Source of the DNA: Ottelia alismoides
Lineage: Eukaryota > Streptophyta > Magnoliopsida > Alismatales > Hydrocharitaceae
Direction of reading: 5' to 3'
Assembly (NCBI GenBank): GCA_037367405.1
Contig: JAZKJV010009616.1
Span: 434,001-498,000 of the forward strand
Length of the DNA stretch: 64,000 nt
Shown: positions 33,511 to 43,628 of the stretch, one piece after another
Layout: each line of letters starts with the position of its first letter
Position numbering within the stretch: position 1 is the first letter of the stretch
Program-made: the position numbers and the translations under genes
Notes under the pieces: generated by a model
Told to the model about the DNA's origin: nothing
Seen by the model: the letters and a program-made list of their open reading frames with translations, nothing else
The model's database searches: none

Positions 33511-34350
33511 ATGAAGTCCATGAACCCACTAAGCAGTCTTCTGGAGGTTAACCAGTTGATCGGATCGAATTACTCGGATTGGATCTGTAATTTGAAGCTT
33601 GTTCTCTCGGCTGAGCGCATAAGTTATATGCTCACAGAAGACAAGCATGAAAGCCCTAAATCGAAGGAAGAAAAACAATACAATGACAAGTATGATGAAG
33701 ATCATATCTTGGCTAGATGCTTTATCCTGGGTTCTCTCTCCAATGTTCTTCAGAAGCAACAAGTGGAATGAGCACCTTCCAGGAAATAATGCAGAATCTG
33801 AAAGATATGTTTGGTGACATTAACCGCACCAAGCGTTACAACATTATGAAAGAACTCGTTTGCTGCAAGATGCAGGATAGAACTTTGGTCCAAGAACATG
33901 TACTCAAAATGTTTGGGTACTTGTCTGAGTTGGAGACCCTTGGGGCAAATATGGATGCAGACATGAAAGCTGATTTCATTCTGCTGTCTTTGCCCAAGTC
34001 TTTCAATAATTTTGTGGTTTCATTCCACATGAACAAGTTGGACTTGACGAACGCTAGACTTATTACTGCATTAAAGTCTGCAGAAGATGTAATGAAGAAA
34101 GATGGTCTCGTTGGCAGTGTAATAGTTGCACAGGTCAAAGGGAAGCGCGGTCGGAAGCAAAGTTCTCGGAAGGGCCCGACCCAGAAGAGAAAGAAGAAGA
34201 GTCAAGGCATTGGCTCATCTTCCAATGCATCTACATTGATAGCGTCAAAGAAAACCGACGTCTGTCACCACTACAAGAAGCTGGGGCACTAGAGGCGTAA
34301 CTGCTCGGAATACCTGAAGTCGGTCGACAAAGGTAAAGCCCCAATAGGTA
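33511..34350 (+). pseudogene. Copia 3: gag (capsid/nucleocapsid) portion
   Basis: The start at 33511 gives MKSMNPLSSLLEVNQLIGSN, then YSDWICNLKLVLSAERISYML, a typical copia gag N-terminus (LxGxNYxxWxxxLKxxL). A frameshift near 33760 moves to a second frame containing FGDINRTKRYNIMKELVCCKM, LSELETLGANMDADMKADFIL and LPKSFNNFVVSFHMNK (UBN2-type capsid). A Lys/Arg-rich stretch follows, then the zinc knuckle VCHHYKKLGH-stop-RRNC. There the second Cys of the CX2CX4HX4C knuckle is Tyr and the usual Trp codon is a stop. The protein would form the virus-like particle; this copy cannot make it intact. Confidence 0.9.
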
Positions 34351-34379
34351 TGAAATCTGCTTTCACCATTGAAACTAGT

Positions 34380-34830
34380 TTTCTCGTTGGATGAGAAGGA
34401 AGTTGCGTTGTAGATTCTGGTGCTTCTGTTCATGTATGCAATTTGTTGTATTTTTTAGGAAACTAGAAATCTGGAAGAAGGGGAGATAGTCATCCAGATG
34501 GGATCTGATGCAAGTGTTGTAGCAGTCACCATCGGAATATGTCGACTATCATTATCTAGTGGTAGAGTCCTAGTACTGAAAAAGTTTCTTTATGTACCTG
34601 AAGTCAGAAGGAATTTGATATCTGTATCTAAACTAGTTGGAAGTAGATATTCATTCCTTTTCTGTAATAAATTAGTCATAAATCGTTATGATAAATATAT
34701 TACAGATGGTATTTTCACTTCTGGTGGACTCTATGAATTGTGCATTGATAAATGTATCATGAATGTTACTGCCACTAATAAAAACCCTAAAAGATCCAGG
34801 GAGGATGAAAATCTTTTGAATGAGATTTGA
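34380..34830 (+). pseudogene. Copia 3: aspartic protease region
   Basis: The frame near 34400-34440 reads CVVDSGASVHVCN, with the DSGA protease active site intact. A frameshift leads to 34498-34830, with VVAVTIGICRLSL, LKKFLYVPEVRRNLISVSKLV and the segment leading into the integrase zinc-binding domain. It ends at a TGA just before the HQRLGHLS block. The protease would cleave the polyprotein. Confidence 0.85.
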
Positions 34831-35530
34831 CATCAAAGGCTTGGTCATTTATCTGTTGCTAAGATCAATAGATTGATAAAGGATGGACCTTTAGATTTTC
34901 TACAGGTTCACATGCCTACCTGCAAACATTGCATGCAAGGTAAAATGACTAGGATGCCTTTCTGTAACAAGGTTATAAGATACGAATGTATTATTGACCT
35001 AATACATACCGATGTATGTGGTCCCTTCAGTACCGCGACTCAAAATGGATATCGATATTATTTGACATTTATTGATGACCATTCACGATACGGGTTTGTC
35101 TTCCTATTACATCATAAATCTGAAACCTTTGAAATGTTCAAAGAATTCAAGGCTTTGGTTGGGAACCAAACCGATAGGAAGATTAAACGGATTCGATCTG
35201 ATCGAGGTGGCGAGTACCTCTCAGATGAATTCAAGGAATATCATAAAGAGAATGGAATTGTCTCCAATCTCACTCCTCCTGGAACTCCCCAACTTATTAG
35301 TATTGATGAAAGATGCAACAGGACTATCATGGATATGGTCCGTTCAATGATGAGCAAATCACATTTACCACTTAGTTTCTGGGGATATGCAGTAGAGACT
35401 GCAATATATATCTTGAATAAGATTCCTAGCAAATCTGTACCTAAGACTCCTCATGAGCTCTAGTATGGAACCAAACTAGTGTTAATCACTTGAGGGTTTG
35501 GGGTTGCTTGGTCCATGTGAAGAACGTGGA
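34831..35530 (+). pseudogene. Copia 3: integrase
   Basis: The zinc-binding HHCC motif is visible as HQRLGH (about 34832), then CKHCMQGKM (about 34921). The catalytic core starts DLIHTDVCGPFSTATQNGYRY (about 34999; first Asp in HTDV). FIDDHSRYGFVFLL and RSDRGGEYLSDEF (second Asp) follow, then DERCNRTIMDMVRSMM with the Glu of the DDE triad kept. The 196-codon open frame ends with a stop at 35463 in what would be an LWYG motif. Downstream VWGCL-type residues are out of frame. This is the enzyme that joins cDNA to the host genome; it is broken here only by stops. Confidence 0.9.
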
Positions 35531-36886
35531 CACAAGTAAGCTATAATCTCGCTCTCGTGAGTGTTACTTCATTAGGTATGTTAGATATGGTATTGGATAT
35601 CAACTCTATGATCCTGAGACCCAAAATGTTTTTGTTTCTAGAGATGTGAAATTTCTAGAGAATGATTTCCTTAAAGGTCAAGACAAAAATGAAGTAAAGG
35701 AACTCATTGAATCTCTGGGGATTCTGAGCTTCCTGAGCCAGAAACTGAAGAGATAAATAAAGATGAAACAACCATACCTCTTCGAAGGAGTTCGAGGGTG
35801 GTTGCACCACCTGAAAGGTATGGATTCCATGTGTTCGGTGAAACTGACAATGATCCTTCTTCATTTGATGAAGCACTCACGGATCATGACATGGATAGAT
35901 GAATGCTAGCAATGAAGTCAGAAATTGACTCCATGCATAAGAATGGTGTATGGACCCTAGAGGATCCACCTAAAGGGGTAAAACCCATTGGGTGTAAATG
36001 GATCTTCAAGGGAAAAAGAGGACCTAATGGGAAAGTAGAGACTTTCAAGACACGGCTCGTAGCCCAGGGCTACACACAGAGAGAAGGCATCGACTACGAT
36101 GAGACATTCTCTCTTGTGGCTATGCTTAATTCCATCAGGACACTGCTAGATATAGATGCATATCTAGACTACGACATCTGGCAGATGGACGTCAAGATGG
36201 CTTTCCTCAATGGATATCTCGAGGAGGATATCTATATGGAGCAGCCCCAGGGCTTCATAACTGAGGATGGCAAAGTATGCAAGCTGATGAAATCCATCTA
36301 TGGGCTCAAGCAAGCTTCTCGTAGCTGGAACATCAGATTTGACGAAACCAAAAAGAGTTATGATTTTGTGCAAAATCCTGATGAACCCTATGTGTACAAG
36401 AAGCTTAATGAGAGCGCCATTGTATTCATCGTACATTACATAGATGAAATCCTTATCATTGGAAATGATACAGGGATGATGACCAGTGTGAAAATTTGGC
36501 TATCCCATACCTTTGAGATGAAAGATCTTAGAGAAGCCTCTTACATCTTAGGCCTGAAGTTGTTCAGAAACCGAGAAAAGAGGATATTGGGATTATCACA
36601 ATATGGATATATTAAGAAGATTCTTGAACGATTCCGTATGGATAGTTCTAAGAAAGGTTTCCTTCCCTTAAGGCATGGTATCCACCTGTCTAAAGGGATG
36701 GCTCCTCAAACTGTTGAGGAAAAGAAAGCCATGGCTGGATGCCCTTATGCATCAGCTGTAGGAAGCTTAATGTTTGCCATGATGTGTACTAGGCCAGATA
36801 TCTGCCATGCAGTGGGAGTGGTAAGCCATTACCAATCCTTCTATGGAGAGCAACACTGGAATGCAAGAACATATTCAAATATCTAA
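35531..36886 (+). pseudogene. Copia 3: reverse transcriptase
   Basis: The longest frame, 35903-36886 (327 codons), starts inside the domain at MLAMKSEIDSMHKNGVWTL. It has KPIGCKWIFKGKRGPNGKV, TRLVAQGYTQREGIDYDETF, then QMDVKMAFLNGYLEEDIYM (motif A Asp kept) and SIYGLKQASRSWNIRF. The catalytic YVDD reads YIDE (in VHYIDEILIIGND, about 36433-36471), so the second metal-binding Asp is Glu and activity is doubtful. YILGLKLFRNREKRILGLSQ and TRPDICHAVGVVS follow. A frameshift near 36880 separates it from RNase H. Confidence 0.93.
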
Positions 36887-37416
36887 GACGGACGCATGAT
36901 TACATCTTGGTCTATGGAGATGGTGATCTCCAAGTCTTAGGATATACATATTCTGACTTCGAATCATATATTGATGATCGAAAGTCGACATTAGAGTTTG
37001 TATTCCTGTTGAACGGTGGTGCTGTGAGCTGGAGAAGCAAGAAGCAGGACACTACAACAGATTCAACAACAGAAGTCAGGTACATTGCCGTATCAGATGC
37101 TGCAAAGGAGGCGGTGTGGTTGTGCAAGTTCATCCTGGAGCTTGGCGAAGTTTCCTCTGATACTCCCATCCCGTTACTCTACGATAACACGAGAGCCATT
37201 TCCCAGGCAAAGGAACCCAGATGGCATCATAAGAGCAAGCACGTGGAAAGGAAATACCACATCATTCGGGAGATTCAAAAGCATGGTGATATCATCATCA
37301 CCAAGGTGGCCTCTGCCGACAACATTGCCGATCCTCTTACCAAACCTCTGACGCAGAAGGTTTTTGACCAGCATGAAATGAGTATGGGTTTAAGGATTGT
37401 TCCTGAATGGTTCTGA
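36887..37416 (+). pseudogene. Copia 3: RNase H and polyprotein C-terminus
   Basis: The open frame 36907-37416 reads GYTYSDFESYIDDRKSTLEFVF (first catalytic Asp kept), GGAVSWRSKKQDTTTDSTTEVRYIA (Glu kept) and LLYDNTRAISQAKEPRWHHKSKHVERKYHIIRE. It finishes ADNIADPLTKPLTQKVFDQHEMSMGLR and a stop 16 bases before the 3' LTR. The WHHKSKHVERKYH and ADNIADPLTK blocks fit Tork/Angela/TAR-type plant copia lineages; I cannot choose between them by eye. Confidence 0.92.
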
Positions 37417-37420
37417 AGGC

Positions 37421-37432
37421 TAGTGGGAGATT
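37421..37432 (+). promoter_or_regulatory. Copia 3 polypurine tract
   Basis: CTAGTGGGAGAT directly upstream of the 3' LTR: the GTGGGAGAT purine stretch common to plant copia elements, just after the polyprotein stop. Confidence 0.85.
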
Positions 37433-39971
37433 ATTAGCAATGTGAACCCAAGGCGGACCATTCTTGCAATAAATGTTATTGTAATAAATAATTTATCAAT
37501 AAAAGTTATTGATTGTTGTTCACTCCCTTTTCTGAGATTGAATGAATGAATACACTATAAGGTCCCTCAATACAATAAGGGTTATGTACCATGGCCAACT
37601 TGATAATCATATAATTGTTGATTCATTGATTGAATCATAGAGGCTGATGCTTGGATGAACATCTAAGGAGTTATATAGAGGACTCATCAAGCATCATAAA
37701 ATGATTGCTAAGTGATGATCTCTAACTTGAGTAGGAGATGTCAATCCTTTATCATTTGGTTGATATCTGACCGACCTCTTGATGCAGGTCCTCTATATGG
37801 GAATAGTGATTCGGAGGTGTCAGATTAGTTGAGTCAATGGATTGACTTAACGAGATCGAGATAACCAAAGACCTATGTTGAATACTGTCACTACATAGAC
37901 ATGCATCCTCTGACCAGATATAGATATGTTACTATATGTCTGAGTATGTACATTTGGCAGACCAATATGTTGATGACCTAACCAAGGTCTATACATCGGC
38001 GAGCTAGTGTGCATGTAAGGACATATGAGTAATACGATCTCTTAAAGGGATCATACAGGTTCACATGTGAACCGGAAGACATGAGCTCACTCATGAGGTA
38101 TTGGGACTGATCAAATTCCATGCATGATCGTCATACTTAGGAAGCATGACATGAATTTGAAGGTAAGATATATGCTTTGGGAAAGCATATGATCTATACC
38201 AATTCCCAATGACCAAGATTGAGAAACTTGGTGATCAAACCCTGAAGATGACAATGTAAAATTGATCTAAATCTTTAGAATGATCATAGGTCTTCCAGTA
38301 TGCAGGATGTGCAGGTGTTGGGAATACCTGAAGGTGATGTGATCATAAATGATTGTATAACCATGACGCTTCCATTCCGAGAGGGTGATGAAACATGTTT
38401 GGATTTTAGTGACTCCTCTCAGTAGAGAAGTGACCTAATCTTAGTCCATGTATTGGACATTGATCTGAATGAGATTCAGATGCAATGAGAAGATTATGTT
38501 TACGACCTTGATTTAATCAAGCATCTATGGGAGGTCCATGAGATCTGGATTTGATATGTGATCTCAATATCCAAGTCACTCTACGTGGAACAATACAAAC
38601 GCCCCGTCCTTATCTCCAAGTATCTGCGGAGAAATCACATTATTCTTGAAAGGGTTCAAGAATAACTCCATAGTTGAATTATATATAAGCATTAAGAGAA
38701 TGATAACTAAATGTGATTTAATTATATTGATGCATGTGGAAATTATCCAATATAATTAAATGTGATTTAATTATTGTGGATAAGAATAATATGGGTAGCA
38801 ATATCCAATTATTCATAATATATTATAAATGTGATTTATAATGTATTAGAGAGAGCTAATTATGATTTATATTTGTTAACTAATTATTGTTGTGAATTGG
38901 ATTCACATTGTATAATTAATTGAAAATGTAAATTATATTTTATTTTGGGTTGTGAATGTGATTCACAAATTTTCAATGGTATGATTGCAATATTCTCAAA
39001 ATTAATGATGAATGAATTATTTTTGAAGAATAAATCACAACAAAAGTTGTTGGAAAAATAATGGAGATTTTCATGGAGATATGCAATCTCATGATATTTC
39101 ATGAGATTACTTCCACCATGGAAACAAGTGGACGGCTACCAAGTCCTATACGGAATTGGTGGCCGTCCACCATATTTCATGGGGAGATGTTATCTCCATG
39201 ATAATTATCTCCTTATTTGTTTGATTTAATTTAGGATTGAATTGTAGTTGATTTATCAAATATATTTGATCTAAATTAAATTATTAGTTGTTGACTTTTT
39301 ACCAACAACAATCTCGACCATTGGATTAAACATAAATCAATCTCATCCACTAATTTTATGTGTCCCATGGATTGTGATCCATGGATCCCAAAACCCTATA
39401 AATAGAGAGTCATACCATGCTCTCTAGGGGTATGCAATTGAGACACATCTCTCTCTCTCCCTCTTCCACTCGTCAAGCCTCTTCTCTCCTCCTCTTAGTG
39501 TCGTCCACCAAACCCTAGAGGAGAGCCTTCGTCGTCGCTTCGCCACCGCGTCGCCGCCTCGACGTTCTTTGGTTCTCCGTCTTCTTTGTAGTGCTACGCT
39601 CGCAAAGAAGATGTTCGATCTCGTACGACGAGATCAGGAGTTCACCGTGCTTGGATCAACTTGTTGGATTGCGAGGATCACGCAACGCATCCCCGCACTC
39701 GCAAGCATCTTCTCCGATGATCGGACTTGAGACAGAAGGTCTCTTTTCATAGAGACTCGATCAACCACGCTACAAGAGGTATTCCTTTATACTTGATGTG
39801 GTTCTAGATGAAACAATCCGAGAATCGTTCTTGGATCATGTGGTTCCATCGTATGATTTTTTTTTTAAAATTCGTTGCATAGAACAACTAGTTCAACTAG
39901 TCGTTCTTCGTCGTATTCGATACGACGCTCACGCTTCTGTGATGCGCTTGAGGATTATTCCATATCCTTCA
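37433..39971 (+). mobile_element. Copia 3: 3' LTR (2,539 bp)
   Basis: Partner of 29236-31773. It starts TATTAGCAATGTGAACCC (TG changed to TA) and ends CATATCCTTCA. The same landmarks recur: the 17-base palindromes at 38891 and 38951, CCCTATAAATAGAG near 39394 and a CTCTCTCTCC leader. The five bases after it (AGTCC) do not match the five before the 5' LTR (GTTCA). Confidence 0.95.
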
Positions 39972-40058
39972 AGTCCCCATATACTTAGGCTTAGGTCATC
40001 CTAAGTATGATCGGATAATTACAAGTTGGGAACTAAGTAGATTTACATATGTACAAGG
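39972..40058 (-). other. Gypsy 1: start of 3' untranslated region with a hairpin PPT module
   Basis: On the minus strand the gag/protease-type ORF stops at 40059. ATACTTAGG, a spacer and CCTAAGTAT (perfect 9-base arms) then run into ATATGGGGACT. This is one module of the kind arrayed at 55262-55716 in the plus-strand relative. Confidence 0.7.
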
Positions 40059-41068
40059 TCAAGGAGGTTTGTGATGAACCTTCTTGCGGGAGTACGATGG
40101 AAGATAATATGGAGATGTAGAGGGTGGTGAAGAGGGGAAGGATGATGCGGATCGGCCATCGTCAAAGTCATCCTCAGAAGAATAGTAGCTGTACGCAAAG
40201 GATCTCCAATTATTGTCAACCAGAGGTAAGTGCCCTTTGATCACAGTTGTACTTATTGCACCTACATGATGAACCACTTCAGGACCGGATGAGGACTCTT
40301 CAGAAATCATCGAGTGTCTAACGTCAAAGGGTGACTTTCTTGGTCGGTTTATTTCCATGAGAAGCATTGGGAGGAAGATGGACAGTCTTCATCTCCCTAT
40401 CCTAAGTAACCGGTGCGACATTTATGAGTTCCTCATCAGATGAATCCTCATAAAAGTAGATCAATTCTTATAGGGTCATACGCGGCTTCGGGGGAGGGAG
40501 CATGTTTGTGGTGGCTTTGTGATTGTTGGCTGGGGATGTTGATGTCACCTCCTGATATTCGTAAATTTTGGTGACATAGGAGGTTTCTTGAGTCGGTTCC
40601 TTGTATGGTTCAAGTATCTCATGAATTACTGGTGACATCAGAGGTTTTCTGAGTTGTTTCCTTATATGGTTCAAGTATCTCTTGAATTACTACCAACTCA
40701 AAGATTGGACCACTTAAATAATCGTGACAATCTTCAGAAATATGACACAATTCTTCATAAGCTCCTAAATAATGAGGAGCAATGTTAGGGTGGTGAGAAT
40801 CCAAATATAACTCAACATTCGATTTCTTAGGTGTTTCTCCTAGATTTTGTGTTTGTGTTTCATGAGGAGACGTCTGATCATATGAAGCGTTTGTCTCTTG
40901 ATCACAACTATAGGTTTCAAGTCGGGTTTCCTCAGAGCAGGTCGTGTCATTGAGGCTTTGTGTACTGTGGTTTGAGTTCGGATACTTGATGTCCTGAGTC
41001 TCACAATTGACAATTGCCTTAACAGAGGCTAAGAATGGCTTTCCTAAAAAGATAGGAGACTTAGACAA
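40059..41068 (-). pseudogene. Gypsy 1: protease C-terminal half and tail ORF
   Basis: Minus-strand frames 41068-40619, 40674-40468 and 40367-40059. The first begins MSKSPIFLGKPFLASVKAIVNCETQ, the ILGRPFL...ID block that closes gypsy aspartic proteases. An acidic, Thr/Ser-rich region follows. A 61-base tandem duplication (40570-40691) breaks the frame and repeats EILEPYKE. The tail ends SSEDDFDDGRSASSFPSSPPSTSPYYLPSY...HHKPP and a stop. In normal gypsy polyproteins reverse transcriptase would follow the protease; here only this unmatched tail and untranslated DNA follow. Confidence 0.7.
40570..40691. repeat. 61-bp tandem duplication inside gypsy 1 ORF
   Basis: Units 40570-40630 and 40631-40691, both starting GGTGACAT and ending TGAATTACT, with about nine differences. 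Sixty-one is not a multiple of three, so it shifts the frame. Confidence 0.9.
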
Positions 41069-41149
41069 CTTTCTGAGATGCTAAATGTCAAGGACAATAA
41101 AGTCCACTTCATGTTTGTCACCTCAGAAATTAACGATGACAGAAACGAT

Positions 41150-41400
41150 CCCCCTTAGTTTTTTGCTAGATCGATCAGGTAATTAAATGATCACCCTTGT
41201 CTTTTTGAGTTGTCCAAGTTTGAGTTGGTCAAAAACAGACTTAGGGAGGATGTTTAGTGTAGAGTCATCGTCTAACCGAACATGAGTGAATAAGGTATCC
41301 CCAATTTCGCATGTGATCCGAGTCAACCGCTTGACTTTGCAGCTTTTGATTTTGTGATTCATCACCAAAGAACTGGCCATAGATATGACATGATATTCAG
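41150..41400 (-). pseudogene. Gypsy 1: aspartic protease active-site region
   Basis: The minus-strand frame 41380-41183 reads KVKRLTRITCEIGDTLFTHV, then LDDDSTLNILPKSVFDQLKLGQL. Relatives have VDDGSTVNIMPKSTLKRLG, so the catalytic Asp is present but the Gly of the active-site triad is Asp (codon near 41264-41268). The 65-codon frame ends before the GKPFL block, which lies in another frame beyond a stop. Confidence 0.75.
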
Positions 41401-41604
41401 TTCTTGATCATTTGTTGCCTATTTTTTAAGGTTTACTAGACTCTTCACAAATCTCTTAAGATCGAACACATATTCTATGGCCTTCATTAATGGAAGCCCT
41501 AAGATCAAACTTTTGTAAAATGCTTCATTTCAGAATTGTCTATTTTTTAAATTTTTGATGTTTTTTGTATAATGGTCAGTGTTCAATGGTGGTTAAGACT
41601 CCAG

Positions 41605-42407
41605 CTATTCAGAAGATGTTGGCGCCTTAGTGTTATTTCTATCCTCGAGATCATCTCCACCAGAATACACCTCGAGACCACGTTTAGCACATTCTATTTT
41701 TTCTGCTTCCAACGCTTCTTTGAATTCATTCCTCAATGCTTCAACGTTTATTTTAATTTGTGAGTATTCATCCTCCAGTGCTTTCTTGGGAAGATTAATG
41801 GAATGGTAGAAATGATTCTGTGGAGAGGTTGAGGTTCCATACTCAACATTCCTAGAAATAGGCACACATTCCTGAGTTGAGTATGGGTCTCTTGCTAAGA
41901 TAGTCTGAGCCTCATAACTGGGCATCCACCGACAGTGGGAAGGTGGAATTGGATCCTGAATCATATTCTCTATGCATGAGGGCTCATTGAGTGTAGAATA
42001 AGAGGGCCTGTAAGATTCGATCCAGTCAGTGTGAGTATAAGGTGCATACCTCTCTATTTGGTCATCAGAAGGAAGCCTTCGGATAAAAGGTGTAGAGGTG
42101 TAATCTTGACCCATGCAGTTCGACCGATCATCATTCTCAGCAGTTGTTTGCTTAAGGTATATGTCACAATGGATAGTAAACTTTTGGGTAGACGGTGTGC
42201 TAGACTGGTATGGGAGTGTATCGGGTAGGTAAGAACGTGTAGAAGGTGAGAAGTGTGAAGAAGTGGCAAAGTCGTGTGAGGTGGTGAAGTTAATCGAAGT
42301 TCCAACTTCAAGGTCCGGATACGAGGTGGATCAGGAGTACAGTGTGGATGGGGAAAAGAAGAAGATGATCCAAACAAGGAGAGAAACTGACACAAGACAA
42401 ACAACAA
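41605..42407 (-). pseudogene. Gypsy 1: gag-like N-terminal ORFs
   Basis: Two overlapping minus-strand frames: 42407-42054 (117 codons, Pro/Ser/Leu/His-rich) and 42114-41605 (169 codons). The second is rich in Tyr, Ser and Pro, then has a charged probable coiled coil near its end (YSQIKINVEALRNEFKEALE). Position between leader and protease makes gag the natural reading, but no capsid motif or zinc knuckle is visible. Much of a normal gag could be deleted, or this family may differ. Confidence 0.5.
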
Positions 42408-43607
42408 AATAAAACTGTTAATTCACCCACTCGACTCTTGTGAAGGCACATTAGGGTTCGACCAGTTATCTTTTTTATTTTGATTTAAGTGATCACGCAA
42501 TCTTGAAGATTAAGTGGAGTTGTTAGGTACCGAAATTATTCACAAAGACTGTCTTGAGTTCATAATACTAGTTGTACCTACTTTTAGCCAGTATAGGTGT
42601 AAGTACAGACCGTAAAACAACTACTTGTTACTTGAGGACGGTGCCTTACACGGTGTCCTTTAAACCGCCTATTCTGCTAAGGGAAGTACATACCGTAGAA
42701 CGGCTACCCATGTTCCCTTACTGAGAAGTAGCTAGTTGTTTTTAAAACAGTAGTCTAAATGAAAACTTAATATTTGTAGCTCTACCCTAAGTGTATGATC
42801 TCGTCCTTACAAATAATGAGGGTTTCTCTCCACCAGACATAGGGTTGATTTTATGTCAATTTTATTTACAATCGCCTTGATTAGTAGTCTCGATTTTAGA
42901 TTAGGGTTATCACCGAAGCCTTAATTAAGCTAAAAAATATCACGCCTAATGAGCAGTTCCAATTCCTTTAATTTCTAAGTTGTAAAAACTGAGGAGGGAG
43001 AATCGAAAAAGCTAATACAAGCATAAATCACTGATGCATGCTCAAGAAGAAGACTTACAGTGATTCCTTGCATTCTTCATGCGAGATGTAATACAAGGAA
43101 TCTAAATTTACACTAAATGATATGCATAGAGGAAAAACACCCTAAACAGATAGTTCTATTAGTGGGAAGAATGGATTTCAAATTTGACTAAGTTGAACGA
43201 TCTACAAGTGCATATAGTTAGTGAAAAATTTGTGGCCTAAAAAATACGAGAACAAGCAAAAATAATTCTAATCTAGCGTACGTGTGCATAATTCCTGTGC
43301 CACTCAAGTTGGGTCCCAACTACAGAGAAGTATAATCTGAATTATTACAAGTTATCAGGGTTCAGAAAGAGAGTCCTTGTAAATGATGTTGAAATTAAAA
43401 CTCTTCTAAGCTCTCTCTCACAAAATAAAAAAATCAGTCTTCTTCACAGGCCCTTGAATGATATCCAAAAATCACTCTGAGTAATCTGCAATGAGAGAAA
43501 TTACGGTTAGTGTCCGAAGTGAGATAAGATGCAGAAGAAGAAAAAATTACACAGAAATTAATTTCATGAAAATTAATTACAGAAAATAATTTAAAATCCT
43601 AAAAAAT
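42408..43607 (-). other. Gypsy 1: untranslated leader
   Basis: About 1.2 kb between PBS and first ORF, with no long frame on the element's strand. It contains imperfect repeats around AGACCGTAAAACAACTAC and CATACCGTAGAACGGCTAC (42606 and 42690). Confidence 0.6.
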
Positions 43608-43628
43608 CCTTCCCCAACAACGACGCCA
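43608..43628 (-). promoter_or_regulatory. Gypsy 1 primer binding site (Asp-tRNA type)
   Basis: On the minus strand TGGCGTCGTTGTTGGGGA, two bases from the LTR end. It differs by a few transitions from TGGCGCCGTTGCCGGGGA, the PBS typical of plant Tat/Athila-type gypsy elements. It fixes the element as minus-strand with its 5' LTR on the right. Confidence 0.9.

Noticed and set aside
40059..42407. Minus-strand ORFs at 40059-42407 as an ordinary host gene
   Set aside because: They lie between an LTR/PBS and a PPT of the same element and include an aspartic protease of gypsy type.
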